A stretch of 64,000 nucleotides of DNA from assembly GCA_964556395.1 (NCBI GenBank), contig CAZKVR010000004.1:32049-96048 (forward strand), given 5' to 3'. The notes beneath the pieces were generated by a model, which was given only the letters and a program-made list of their open reading frames with translations, was not told the DNA's origin and searched no databases. Made by a program: the position numbers and the translations under genes. This document shows positions 50,848 to 59,552 of this stretch, piece by piece; position 1 is the first letter of the stretch; the number at the start of each line of letters is the position of its first letter. The stretch comes from WJKR01 sp964556395. Lineage in GTDB: Archaea; Nanobdellota; Nanobdellia; Woesearchaeales; WJKR01.

Positions 50848-51954
50848 ATGGCCAGACAGGAGGCGTTGCACAAGTCGCTGATACAACAACACCTGGACAT
50901 CCTGAAAGGACTCCAGTACGGCTCCGGACTGTTCGCAGCGTCGGACAAGAACGTGGCGACGGGGTATGACAAGTCGTGGCTGCGCGACAACTTCTACGAG
51001 TGCCTCGCGTTCGAAGTCCTGGACGACTGGGACACGGTGGAGACGACGTACAACGCATTGATGGGAATATTCCTCAAGCACGAGAGGAAGCTCGACTACG
51101 CCATCACCCACCGGCCGCAGAGCAAGCACGAATACATCCACGCCCGCTACCACCCCGAGACGTTCGACGAGTTCTGGGAGGACTGGGGTAACAAGCAGAA
51201 CGACGCGGTCGGCGCCATCCTATTCCGCATCGGAGAGTTAGAGCACCACCACAAGCGAAGCATCCTGAAGACGCCCGACCACGTCAGGATCGTGAACAAG
51301 CTCGTCAGATACCTGCAGACCATCGAGTACTGGCACGACCCAGATAGCGGCATGTGGGAGGAGGACGAGGAAATCCACGCGTCATCGGTCGGGGCGTGCC
51401 TGGCAGGACTGGAAAGCGTGAAGCGCTTGCCGGGCGTCGAGGTGCCGGACGACATGATACTCAAAGGACGGGAGTCGCTGGACCGGCTATTGCCGCGGGA
51501 GTCCGAGAAGAAGTTCGTCGACCTCGCACTGCTCAGCCTCATCTACCCGTACGACGCCGTAAGCAAGAAGCAATGCGACGATATCCTCAAGAACGTGGAG
51601 TACCACCTGTTGCGGAAGCGAGGCGTCATCAGGTACAAGAACGACCACTACTACAACAAGAACCCCGACGGGTACTCGGAAGAGGCGGAATGGACGTTCG
51701 GACTCGCCTGGCTGGCAATCATACACGAGAAGCTGGGACAGCACAAGAGAGCCAACGAATTCCTGCACCTCATGCTCGACACCGCGACTGAGAAAGGCGT
51801 ACCGGAACTATACTACAGCAACACACCCAAGCCGAACGAGAACAACCCGCTCGGCTGGGCGGAGAGCATGCTCATCATAGCCCTGCACGAGGTGAACGAC
51901 CGCCACCTAGCAGGGAAGCACGCCACGGGGAAGCGTAAGACATCCGAGAGTTGA
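50848..51954 (+). CDS. Glycoside hydrolase family 15-like protein
   Basis: 368 residues, all-helical (alpha/alpha)6 barrel type. GYDKSWLRDNFYE, WGNKQNDAVGAILFRIGE, SEEAEWTFGLAWLAI and NPLGWAESMLIIALHE resemble GH15 glucoamylase/trehalase and phosphorylase-kinase-alpha domains; the Glu in EEAEWT and GWAES are candidate catalytic residues. No signal peptide, so probably cytosolic glycan or trehalose turnover. It lacks the beta-sandwich domain of longer members. TTTTTAAGA at ~50818 lies upstream. Confidence 0.82.
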   Translation: MARQEALHKSLIQQHLDILKGLQYGSGLFAASDKNVATGYDKSWLRDNFYECLAFEVLDDWDTVETTYNALMGIFLKHERKLDYAITHRPQSKHEYIHARYHPETFDEFWEDWGNKQNDAVGAILFRIGELEHHHKRSILKTPDHVRIVNKLVRYLQTIEYWHDPDSGMWEEDEEIHASSVGACLAGLESVKRLPGVEVPDDMILKGRESLDRLLPRESEKKFVDLALLSLIYPYDAVSKKQCDDILKNVEYHLLRKRGVIRYKNDHYYNKNPDGYSEEAEWTFGLAWLAIIHEKLGQHKRANEFLHLMLDTATEKGVPELYYSNTPKPNENNPLGWAESMLIIALHEVNDRHLAGKHATGKRKTSES

Positions 51955-51994
51955 GCGAAACGCAATTAAAGAGCACTACCTGTTTCTAGAGGCG

Positions 51995-52402
51995 ATGGAG
52001 TACAGCGCAGGCATAGTAGTAGTGAAGGACGGAGAATACCTGCTCGTCCATAGCAAGGAGAACGAGGAGTGGGGCCTCCCGAAAGGACACCTTGAAGCGG
52101 GCGAAACAGAGGAGGAAGCGGCCCACAGGGAGTTGTATGAGGAGTCAGGCGTGACCGTAGAGTTGGTGGAAGGCTTCAAGGAGCCAGTTCACTACCGAGT
52201 CCACCAAGGTAAGACTCCTAAGAGAGCGACCTACTTCCTCGGAATAGCAGTATCCGAAGGCGAGCGCACGCACAAGGACGAAATCGATGAAGTGCGGTGG
52301 TGCGCCTATGAAGAAGCTTACACCTTGCTACCGCACGACGACCTCAAAGAAGCTCTGGATAAAGCCCACAGATTCCTCCAGGAGCGGTTTCACAACACAT
52401 AA
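51995..52402 (+). CDS. Nudix hydrolase, Ap4A-hydrolase-like
   Basis: 135 residues. The Nudix box begins GHLEAGETEEEAAHRELYEE and ends SGV. EWGLPKGHLE and an ATYFLGIAV strand are typical of asymmetric diadenosine tetraphosphatases (NUDT2-like). CAATTAAA at ~51963-51970 gives a leaderless ATG. Confidence 0.9.
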   Translation: MEYSAGIVVVKDGEYLLVHSKENEEWGLPKGHLEAGETEEEAAHRELYEESGVTVELVEGFKEPVHYRVHQGKTPKRATYFLGIAVSEGERTHKDEIDEVRWCAYEEAYTLLPHDDLKEALDKAHRFLQERFHNT

Positions 52403-52430
52403 ATAGTCCGCAATCCTACCTACAGACTAG

Positions 52431-52535
52431 ATGAGGATACGATTCTCGGCAGACGAAAAGAGAGGCGGCCACGGCCAGAAGGAGCGCCGCAGACGCCGTG
52501 ACGCGGGGGATTCAGCCCTCAGCTACCTTCTCTAA
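52431..52535 (+). CDS. Possible 34-residue Arg-rich peptide
   Basis: The ATG at 52431 lies 27 nt after an ACATAAATAG box (~52399-52408), matching the leaderless spacing seen throughout the window. The peptide begins MRIRFSADEKRGGHGQKE, then has five Arg in a row and ends ALSYLL. It overlaps the convergent NFACT-R gene by 24 bp. Too short for homology; promoter spacing is the main evidence. Confidence 0.35.
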   Translation: MRIRFSADEKRGGHGQKERRRRRDAGDSALSYLL

Positions 52536-53315
52536 AGAAGCCTTCTCCACCCGACAACCACCGGCGGGCAGGTTTGGGATGACGTCGTCAGGCTCGCCAC
52601 ACCCTATGATGGCGATGACCTTCTTGGCCGTGTCGGAGGCCTTGGTGTCACCTTCGCTTATCCGCGCGGCGACGCCCTGGTGATGGGCCTTTGCGGCGTT
52701 CTCCGGAGCGACCATGACCTTGTCCTCATACGGGACCGCCACCAGCCCTATACGGGGCTGGATGTAGTTGCGCTTGCCGTAGACCATGAAGCTGCCCTTC
52801 TGCATGTACTCGCCCGCCTTTGCCTCCTTGGTCACCTGCTCCGGCTCCACCCAGTACGTCTCGGCCGAGGAGAGTCCGAGCTTCCAAGCCTTGGAGTGGG
52901 AGGCGCAGAAATCCGCCGCCTCCTGCAAGACCTCATCAGGCACTTCCTCGCCTTCCGTCTTGACGATGACGAACGGGCTGCCAGGCGCGTCGGTGTGGAA
53001 CACGACGTCACGGGGCTCCAGGTGTTTCTTGACGAGGTTCTCGTTGGTTGTCGCGTCGCGGCCGGCGAGTACGAGCATGCCATTCGAGGAGAAGAACCAT
53101 TTGAACTTCTCATACCAGGACCTCTTCCGCACCTTCTTAGGGAGCTGCTGTGAGGCCTGCTTCTGAGGCAGGGCTTCGGCTTTCTCCTTGGCTTTCTTCG
53201 CGCGCTCGATGGCCTGCCGGGCGCCATCTATCTTGGCACGGGCCTTCTTGGCGGCGTCGAAGTAGGCGGAGGCGTTCTCCTCCAAGGACTTGCGGACGTC
53301 AAGGGAAATCTTCAT
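52512..53315 (-). CDS. NFACT-R domain protein (Rqc2/NEMF/FbpA C-terminal half)
   Basis: 267 residues. Residues ~1-65 form a coiled coil (AKKARAKIDGARQAIERAKK), then WYEKFKWFFSSNGMLVLAGR starts the NFACT-R (DUF814) domain with the YWVEPEQVTKEA and GSFMVYGKRNY parts. Typical archaeal Rqc2 homologs are ~650 residues with NFACT-N and HhH domains first; these are absent, and nothing upstream encodes them. It probably still binds tRNA or stalled large subunits, but tail synthesis is doubtful. Confidence 0.82.
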   Translation of the reverse strand: MKISLDVRKSLEENASAYFDAAKKARAKIDGARQAIERAKKAKEKAEALPQKQASQQLPKKVRKRSWYEKFKWFFSSNGMLVLAGRDATTNENLVKKHLEPRDVVFHTDAPGSPFVIVKTEGEEVPDEVLQEAADFCASHSKAWKLGLSSAETYWVEPEQVTKEAKAGEYMQKGSFMVYGKRNYIQPRIGLVAVPYEDKVMVAPENAAKAHHQGVAARISEGDTKASDTAKKVIAIIGCGEPDDVIPNLPAGGCRVEKASLEKVAEG

Positions 53316-53357
53316 CAGAGTAGAGGAAGAATGATTGTATAAAAAGGTTTGCTGCTC

Positions 53358-53840
53358 CTACTCTTCAGAACAGGCCGGGAGGACGTCCTGGACGATACGC
53401 TCCTGGAGGCAGTAGTGCGACTCGCCGCCAGACCTGACGTAGGGGACCAGCTGCACGTGCACCTTGCCGCTCTTGTCGAACGGCATCTCGTGCTCGAACG
53501 TCTCGCCGACAGGCATCTTGCTGGAGGGGATGTCCTCCTTCACCTGCTTGAGATCTGCATCTACGGTACGGACCTGGATACCCTGGACAGTCGTGGAGCC
53601 AGTGTTGACGACGTTGAACCGGATGGAACCCTGGTCTTCGTCGTAGCAGAAGATGCGCTTGTCGAACACCTCGTTCAACTCGATGGAAACCTTGGCACAG
53701 GGGTCGCCTGAGGAGGAGTCCTCACGGGGTTTCTGCTCGACGTCGCTCGACCAGTTCATGATCATGGCACCGAGAGCTACTGCGAATGCGATGAGAAGGA
53801 CTGTGGCTATGAGCGGGGACATCCCCTTGCGGTTCCGCAT
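53358..53840 (-). CDS. Archaeal type IV pilin-like protein (DUF1628 N-terminus)
   Basis: 160 residues. RNRKGMSPLIATVLLIAFAV is the Pilin_N/DUF1628 signal: prepilin cleavage before Met/Ser, then the hydrophobic assembly helix. The mature domain (~120 residues) is beta-rich with four Cys, likely two disulfides. TTTATAAAAA at ~53864-53873 fits the ATG at 53840, 9 nt downstream of the longest frame. Confidence 0.88.
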   Translation of the reverse strand: MRNRKGMSPLIATVLLIAFAVALGAMIMNWSSDVEQKPREDSSSGDPCAKVSIELNEVFDKRIFCYDEDQGSIRFNVVNTGSTTVQGIQVRTVDADLKQVKEDIPSSKMPVGETFEHEMPFDKSGKVHVQLVPYVRSGGESHYCLQERIVQDVLPACSEE

Positions 53841-53944
53841 AGGCAGCACAAGGCAAAACTCTTTTTATAAATATTTCGTTTTCCTCCATAACGCTTGAGA
53901 AGGCCTGGAAAAGCAAAATTATTAAAGGAATCTCTCAGACGGTA

Positions 53945-54790
53945 ATGAAGGGTGGTAGCAAGATGGCAATCTGGATAATACTCGGCATCATCGCGTTGTT
54001 CTTCCTCGCAAGCCTCAAGGTCGTGAAGGAGTACGAGCTCGGCGTCAAGTACACTTTCGGCAAGTACACCGGGCTCATCAAGCCAGGGTGGCGCCTCATC
54101 ATCCCTATCATCCAGTCATGGGTGCGAGTGGACATGCGCATCAAGGCGGTCGACGTCCCGGACCAGGACTGTATGAGCTACGACAACATCTCGATCAACG
54201 TCAACGCGGTCATCTACTACAAGGTGAAGGAGGCGGAGCGGGCCATCAATAAGGTTGAGCACTACATGTACGCCGTCTCCCAACTGGCCCAGACGACGAT
54301 GCGCAACATCGTCGGAGCCGTGGAGTTGGACGAGCTGTTGAGCAACCGGGACGAGGTGAGCGAACGGATCAAGAAGATCGTGGACAAGGCGACCGACCCG
54401 TGGGGCATCGACGTGCAGAGCGTCGAGCTCAAGGACGTCATCCTTCCGAACGACCTGAAAAGAGTGATGATCAAGCAGGCGGAAGCGGAAAGGGAGAAAC
54501 GTGCGGTCATCATCAAGGCCGAAGGCGAGACCATGGCGGCCGCCAACATGGCCAAGGCGGCGACGATGCTGGGCAAGGCGCCCGGGGCGCTGCACCTGCG
54601 GACGCTCCAGACGCTGAACGACCTGGCGGCTGACCAGAGCAACACGGTCATCTTCGCCGTACCGGTCGAGATCCTGCGGGCTTTCGAGAACGTCGGCCAG
54701 CTGGATGCGAAGACGAGCGACAAGATCGCCAAGACGCTCAAGCAGGCCCAGAAGGCGAAGAAGAAAAGCACTGACGTCAAGAAGTCTTAG
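53945..54790 (+). CDS. SPFH/stomatin-like membrane protein (slipin)
   Basis: 281 residues. One N-terminal hydrophobic helix (WIILGIIALFFLASL), then the SPFH domain (VVKEYELGVKYTFGKYTGLI, GWRLIIPIIQSWVRVDMR), and a Glu/Ala helix (QAEAEREKRAVIIKAEGE). Stomatins oligomerise in membranes; a NfeD-type partner is usual but not seen here. ATG 53963 with GGTGGT upstream is an alternative start. Overlaps convergent dphB by 4 bp. Confidence 0.92.
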   Translation: MKGGSKMAIWIILGIIALFFLASLKVVKEYELGVKYTFGKYTGLIKPGWRLIIPIIQSWVRVDMRIKAVDVPDQDCMSYDNISINVNAVIYYKVKEAERAINKVEHYMYAVSQLAQTTMRNIVGAVELDELLSNRDEVSERIKKIVDKATDPWGIDVQSVELKDVILPNDLKRVMIKQAEAEREKRAVIIKAEGETMAAANMAKAATMLGKAPGALHLRTLQTLNDLAADQSNTVIFAVPVEILRAFENVGQLDAKTSDKIAKTLKQAQKAKKKSTDVKKS

Positions 54791-55605
54791 GGACACCGCC
54801 ACTGGGCGAGCATCTCTTCCTCGACGTGGTGGAGGTTCTTCGCAGGTATTATGATGGAGTGCATGGGCTGTCCGAAATCCTTGCCCTGCAGTTCTGCGAA
54901 GGTGCCGGCGCATATCTTCGGGACGTGGTTGACGCCACCGATGCGCGCGAGGCCGACGACGACGGTGTCATCCGTGATGACTCCCTTGCCGTGCTTCACC
55001 TCCAACCGTTTGAGGACGTCGAGGCCTTGCTGGACGGTCATGAACCGCGGCGGCTCGGGCGTGTCATCGCCCTTCCTCAACGACTCCTTAGAGGGCTCCG
55101 AGACCTTGATGTCGAGGAGGCAGAGGGTGTGCAGGCCGGCATCCTGGTTCTTCCGGACGGCCTCGTAGGGCGAGTCAGGGAGCCAGCCGTCGTCGGGGAA
55201 GACGAGGGTGGTGGTGCGGCCGTACTTGTAGAGTTCCAGGCCGACGACGCCGACGGCTGAGAGTATCGAGGCGTTGTGGATTACTTCGACGCGGACATCC
55301 TGTTGGCGGGCGCGTAGGAAGAGGTCCGAGTGCGTCGTGGCGCCGAACGGGTCTCCCACGACGAGGAACGCGACCTCCTTCTCCTTCGCCTCTTCTATGA
55401 TGTCGTCGCCCTGGCGTTCGACCATGTCGCGTCCGGCCTGGACTATAGGGCGCTTGAAGAACGATTCGAGCTCCTCCTTACGAGTGTGCAGGACGGCGGT
55501 GTAGTGCTCGAGGTAGATGACGTCGGCGTTCCTGATGGCTTCCAACCCCCTGAGGGTGACGTCCATCATGTCGTAGAGGCCGAGGCCGATCATATACAAG
55601 GCCAT
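54787..55605 (-). CDS. dphB: Diphthine synthase
   Basis: 272 residues. MYMIGLGLYD-type start (ALYMIGLGLYDMMDVTLRGL), YLEHYTAVL, VVGDPFGATTHSDL and HNASILSAVG are signatures of the SAM methyltransferase Dph5. It trimethylates the diphthamide precursor on elongation factor 2. ATATTTAAAAA at ~55630-55640 is the promoter. Confidence 0.95.
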   Translation of the reverse strand: MALYMIGLGLYDMMDVTLRGLEAIRNADVIYLEHYTAVLHTRKEELESFFKRPIVQAGRDMVERQGDDIIEEAKEKEVAFLVVGDPFGATTHSDLFLRARQQDVRVEVIHNASILSAVGVVGLELYKYGRTTTLVFPDDGWLPDSPYEAVRKNQDAGLHTLCLLDIKVSEPSKESLRKGDDTPEPPRFMTVQQGLDVLKRLEVKHGKGVITDDTVVVGLARIGGVNHVPKICAGTFAELQGKDFGQPMHSIIIPAKNLHHVEEEMLAQWRCP

Positions 55606-55698
55606 ATCGCGAGGCTGTGTCGCACTAGCATTTTTAAATATAGTTGAAGGAGTATACTAAAACGTATACTTCTAAAGGGTCAGAAAGAAAAAGTGTTC

Positions 55699-56598
55699 TC
55701 ACTTCGACGATGCTGAGCGCTGCATGATGAGGAGGTCTTCCGTGGTGAGCTTCTTCTTCTGCTTCACCTTCTCCTCGACCTCGGCGGCCTTCTCCTTCAG
55801 GTTCTTGGCCTCCTTCTTGCGCTCCTCTTCCTTGAGGGCGACGTCGTTGTCCTCGAGGCCCTGCTTGATCTCCTGGAGCTGCTTGAGCTTCTCCTTGAGC
55901 TCGACGTTGACCTCCTTGAACTTCTTCTTCTCCTCGAAGAACTTGTTGTACGCCTCCTCCTCAGCCTTCTTGAGGTCGTCGATCTCCTTGGAATCGGTGA
56001 GGAGGGCTTCGTGCTGCTGCTGGCTGGACTGGGCGGCCTCCTGAACCACACGGTGATACTCGTTCGCCTTCTTCTTGAGCTCGTCGATCTCCTTGCTCTT
56101 CTTGGTGACCTGCTCCCACTCCTTGCGGACGTCCTCGAACTGGGCGTACTGCTTCTTGAGATCCTTGATCTCCTTCATCAGCTTCTGCTCCTTGTCGAAC
56201 TTCATCGGCTCGACCTCGAGGCGGTATTCGAGGCGTTCGATGCGCTTCTTGATTTCGGACGGGTCCCCTTTGATGCCGTGCTTCTCAGCCACCTTACGGT
56301 AGGCATCCTTCATATCCTTTATCTCCTTGATGGCGTCGGAGATCTGCTTGTTCAGCCGGTCACGCTCCTGCTTGGCCTGCTTGGCCTCCTCGGTGAACGT
56401 GTTACGCTCGGACTTGGAGCCCTTGACGGTCGAGATCTTGTCGCGGATCTGGCTGCCGATCTCCTTCTTCTTGGCGAACCACTCCTCCTTCTTCTTGTTG
56501 ACTTCGGAGAGGCGCTTCTTAATCTGGGCGACTTCCTCTTTTACCAGCTTGAGCTGGCGCAACAGGTTCTCGACTTCTTCCTTGTTCTCTTCTGGCAT
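55699..56598 (-). CDS. Archaeal coiled-coil protein (COG1340-like)
   Basis: 299 residues, almost entirely Lys/Glu coiled coil, broken at ~110-130 by AEKHGIKGDPSEIKKRIERL and ending KKLTTEDLLIMQRSASS. Matches the uncharacterised archaeal coiled-coil family COG1340 in length and end motif. It lies downstream of the ribosomal stalk genes on the same strand, hinting at a ribosome-linked role. Confidence 0.85.
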   Translation of the reverse strand: MPEENKEEVENLLRQLKLVKEEVAQIKKRLSEVNKKKEEWFAKKKEIGSQIRDKISTVKGSKSERNTFTEEAKQAKQERDRLNKQISDAIKEIKDMKDAYRKVAEKHGIKGDPSEIKKRIERLEYRLEVEPMKFDKEQKLMKEIKDLKKQYAQFEDVRKEWEQVTKKSKEIDELKKKANEYHRVVQEAAQSSQQQHEALLTDSKEIDDLKKAEEEAYNKFFEEKKKFKEVNVELKEKLKQLQEIKQGLEDNDVALKEEERKKEAKNLKEKAAEVEEKVKQKKKLTTEDLLIMQRSASSK

Positions 56599-56651
56599 AG
56601 GGGTCTCACGTGGTCAGTAATGAAAGGTAAAGGAAAAAAATATTGGAGGAA

Positions 56652-56969
56652 TCAGCCGAAGAGGCTTCCGAGGCCGGCCGCGGCCTGTGACTCGTCGACC
56701 TTCTCCTCTTCTTCCTTCTTCTCTTCCTTGTCCTCCTTCTTCTCTTCGGCTCCGCCCTCGGCAGCGGCCGCAGGGGCTGCTGCTGCGGGTGCGACGGCCG
56801 CGTTCGCGATGGCGTCGTCGATATCAACACCCTCGAGCGCGGCGGTGAGCGCCTTGACACGACCATCATCGACGGTCACGCCAGCCGCTTCCAGCACCTT
56901 TTTCAGCGAAGCTTCATCGATCGTTTTACCGGCCTTGTGCAACAACATTGCAGCGTAGACATATTCCAT
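56652..56969 (-). CDS. rpl12: 50S ribosomal protein P1 (L12)
   Basis: 105 residues. Starts MEYVYAAMLLHKAGKTIDEA (dimerisation domain), followed by an Ala-rich hinge, a Lys/Glu stretch and the terminal GLGSLFG, which binds translational GTPases. GGAGGGAAA precedes the ATG. Confidence 0.96.
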   Translation of the reverse strand: MEYVYAAMLLHKAGKTIDEASLKKVLEAAGVTVDDGRVKALTAALEGVDIDDAIANAAVAPAAAAPAAAAEGGAEEKKEDKEEKKEEEEKVDESQAAAGLGSLFG

Positions 56970-56991
56970 GTTTTTCCCTCCATTGATTGGA

Positions 56992-57852
56992 TTACTCTGA
57001 TGTCCTCTCCTTCAGCGACGCGGCCTGCCTTTCAGCCTTGGCCAGCACCGCCTCCTTGGTGTCCTCGGTCATGACGTCCTGCGACAGTGCGAGGGCGTAC
57101 GCGTCGGCGTGCGCCTTCTGCAGCAGGGGCTTCGTGGTCTCCTTCGTGGGGAAGCCCGCGTTGAACGCGAGGTTGAACGCCCACGAGGCGGCCTGTTCGA
57201 AGTCCTGCCTGTACTGGTCCTCGTCCACGTCGAGCACGTCTTTGGTGAGTATCTCGCCGTTCTCCCACGCGGCGGTGAGGTTGAGGCCTATCTCCATGGG
57301 CTCGATGCCGAGCCTGGTGAGGAGTCCCGCTAGCTTGGAGGATATCTCCTCGCCTTCCTTGGCGACGACAGCGTCCTGCTTGATGGCTACCTTGCCTCCT
57401 TCGATGCCGGCCTTGATGCCGACCGAGCCTAGCTCTCCGATGACGGGGCCGGGCGCGAAGCCTGTAGGTCCTGCGGGGACTACTATGTCGTTCGGGGCCG
57501 TCTGGCCCGCCTTGATGGGTGCTTTGCTCTTGCTCTTCTTGAGGAGGCCGTACAATTTGAACGGGCTCTCCTTGGTGAATATGAGGGCGGGCATGCCCTT
57601 GAGGTACGGGATCAGTTCTGAGACCCCGTCCTTCTTCGCCTCTTTGAGGGCGCGTGTGAGGAGCCGTCTCTTCGTCATCTTGATGAGCACGGTTCCGCGG
57701 AGCTGCTCGCGCATCCTGCTGAGCTGGAGGGCGGGGAGGTTCTCCACGTCGACGGCCCCGATGACGGGGTACTCCTCGATGAGCTTGGTGAAAGAGTTGA
57801 CAGCCTCCTTCTTGTCCTGGGAGACTTTCGGTCGGTATTCCTGTGATGTCAT
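56992..57852 (-). CDS. rplP0: 50S ribosomal protein P0 (L10), tail-less
   Basis: 286 residues. The N-terminal rRNA-binding domain (VGAVDVENLPALQLSRMR, KMTKRRLLTRAL) and the insertion domain (PTGFAPGPVIGEL) are typical, and the C-terminal helical spine for P1 dimers is present. Archaeal P0 usually ends with the same GLG-LFG peptide as P1; here it stops at ASLKERTSE without hinge or tail. Between L1 and L12, the standard order. Confidence 0.95.
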   Translation of the reverse strand: MTSQEYRPKVSQDKKEAVNSFTKLIEEYPVIGAVDVENLPALQLSRMREQLRGTVLIKMTKRRLLTRALKEAKKDGVSELIPYLKGMPALIFTKESPFKLYGLLKKSKSKAPIKAGQTAPNDIVVPAGPTGFAPGPVIGELGSVGIKAGIEGGKVAIKQDAVVAKEGEEISSKLAGLLTRLGIEPMEIGLNLTAAWENGEILTKDVLDVDEDQYRQDFEQAASWAFNLAFNAGFPTKETTKPLLQKAHADAYALALSQDVMTEDTKEAVLAKAERQAASLKERTSE

Positions 57853-57864
57853 GATCGTTCAACC

Positions 57865-58515
57865 CTAGCTGATGATGGCCGGCTTGCCCATGGTGAGCTT
57901 GACGTAGGCGTGCTTGACGTTGTTCTGCTCTCCGGGGAGGTGGTGGATGAGCTGGTCGTAGACCGTGTAGATGTTGTCCGCGATGTCCTCGTCGCTCATC
58001 TGCTCGTCGCCCACTGACAGTTGGATGGCCAACTGCTTCTTCGCCGTGACCTTGGCGAGCTTCTGAAGGCGTTCGACGACGGGCTGGACGGCCGCTTTCG
58101 GCGGCAGGATGCAGCCCGCTTTCGGGTTGGGCATCTTCCCCCGGGGGCCGAGGATGCGTCCGAACGCTCCTGCGACCTTGGGCATGATGTCTGCCTGGGC
58201 GATGAAGTAGTCGTGGTTGTCGGCCAGCTTCTTCGCCTCCTTCTTCTCCTTGTACTTGTCGAACTCGTCCTGCGTGACGACGGTGTCGCACGCCTCTTTC
58301 GCCTTGTCGACCATTTCGGGGCCGACGAGTGCGCAGACCTTCCTCCTCTTCCCGACCTCATTGGGCAGGTTGACGAAGAGGTCTACCTGCTCGTCGGGCT
58401 TCTTGAGGTTGAGGCCTTTCAACGCGACGATGAGGTCGACGGTCTGGGAGAATTTGCGCTCCTTCGACTGCTCTCTGGCAGCCTGCAAGGCCTTGATGAT
58501 GTCTTGCTTGTCCAT
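57865..58515 (-). CDS. rpl1: 50S ribosomal protein L1
   Basis: 216 residues. FSQTVDLIVALKGLNLKKPD and the domain II segment GRILGPRGKMPNPKAG are L1 hallmarks. GGAGGGACACATCAC precedes the ATG. A GTTTTTAAACC box at ~58579-58589 implies a ~40-nt leader; in Methanococcus L1 represses its own operon by binding mRNA, so autogenous control is possible. Confidence 0.96.
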   Translation of the reverse strand: MDKQDIIKALQAAREQSKERKFSQTVDLIVALKGLNLKKPDEQVDLFVNLPNEVGKRRKVCALVGPEMVDKAKEACDTVVTQDEFDKYKEKKEAKKLADNHDYFIAQADIMPKVAGAFGRILGPRGKMPNPKAGCILPPKAAVQPVVERLQKLAKVTAKKQLAIQLSVGDEQMSDEDIADNIYTVYDQLIHHLPGEQNNVKHAYVKLTMGKPAIIS

Positions 58516-58637
58516 GTGATGTGTCCCTCCTACGCGGATTCCGTAGTGGTAACGGGTTTAGGTGGCGGGAATGCCAAGGGGTTTTTAAACCTTTTGGGGG
58601 AGAAGACTTAAATATGATTTTTATTTCATTCATCTGT

Positions 58638-58973
58638 ATGTCGGAGGAACATATAGGAAGCCACTGCGAACCGACCGAACCCAAGGTAGGCGACAAGCTC
58701 ACGTACAGCCTGGCAGGACTGGCACTATTGCTGGCAGTGACTGCGCTGGTACCGTCGCTGCACGGACTTTTCAGGAACCTGATGGACTACCTCAGCCTCA
58801 TCTGGTGGGCCATCCTCCTCGGCTTCCTCTTAGGAGGCGTCATCGAACACTTCGTACCGGACGCGTTCATCCAAGCGCAGCTCAGCACGGCGCGCAAGGG
58901 CTCGCTGTGGCGGGCAGCCGTAACGGTACCGCAAATCGTGCTGTCAGGGATAGCGTTCAACGCGTTCCTGTAA
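58638..58973 (+). CDS. Small membrane protein, resembles the start of a DUF318-type permease
   Basis: 111 residues with two or three hydrophobic segments (YSLAGLALLLAVTALVPSL; SLIWWAILLGFLLGGVIEHF). WAILLGFLLGGVIEHFVP recalls the N-terminus of ArsP/DUF318 permeases, but the protein ends after ~110 residues, so it is either a truncated copy or an unrelated small protein. ACTTAAATA at ~58606-58614 gives a leaderless ATG. Confidence 0.6.
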   Translation: MSEEHIGSHCEPTEPKVGDKLTYSLAGLALLLAVTALVPSLHGLFRNLMDYLSLIWWAILLGFLLGGVIEHFVPDAFIQAQLSTARKGSLWRAAVTVPQIVLSGIAFNAFL

Positions 58974-59031
58974 CGCCACTGGTCACGGGCGCCGACAACG
59001 CTTAAATAAGACATCCTCCCAAAATGAGAAC

Positions 59032-59472
59032 ATGACGACTACAGAGACCGTCCTCATAGTAATAGGAGCAGTCATCCTCCTCTGGATAGGGTACGTCGCA
59101 GGCAAGAAAGCAGGAGCGTTGTTGTCGGACAGGAAGTGGCGACGAGACCTGCCGAAAATCAGGGAGGACGCGGCGAAGCGGAGCAGAGCGGTGCTGGGAG
59201 GCCAGTTCTCAGAACAGTTGGCACCGTACCTGCCCGACTTCCCTTGGCAACCCACCGAGGCACGGTTCCTCGGCAAACCGGTAGACTTCCTCGTGTTCAA
59301 AGGACTGGAAGAGAAAGCAGTATCAGAGGTGATTTTCGTCGAAGTGAAGAGCGGCACGTCAAGGCTGAACGCGACGGAGAGGAGCCTGAAAGAAGCCATA
59401 CGGGCCAAGAAGGTGTCCTGGCAGGAATACAGGATACCTCAAGACCTGACGAAAAGCGAGAACAAACCATAA
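59032..59472 (+). CDS. Holliday junction resolvase-like nuclease, membrane-anchored
   Basis: 146 residues. One N-terminal TM helix (VLIVIGAVILLWIGYVAG), then the Endonuc_Holl-related (PF10107) domain: RSRAVLGGQFSEQLAPYLPD, GKPVDFLVFKGL, VIFVEVKSGTSRLN. D and ExK give the PD-(D/E)xK nuclease core. Role unknown. CGCTTAAATA at ~58999 supports the ATG. Confidence 0.88.
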   Translation: MTTTETVLIVIGAVILLWIGYVAGKKAGALLSDRKWRRDLPKIREDAAKRSRAVLGGQFSEQLAPYLPDFPWQPTEARFLGKPVDFLVFKGLEEKAVSEVIFVEVKSGTSRLNATERSLKEAIRAKKVSWQEYRIPQDLTKSENKP

Positions 59473-59552
59473 TATTTATAAATGAGGTGTGGTTTTCCTA
59501 CTAGTACAAGTACTTCTAGAGCCTGTTCAAAATGGCAGAAGGAGGGCAAGAG

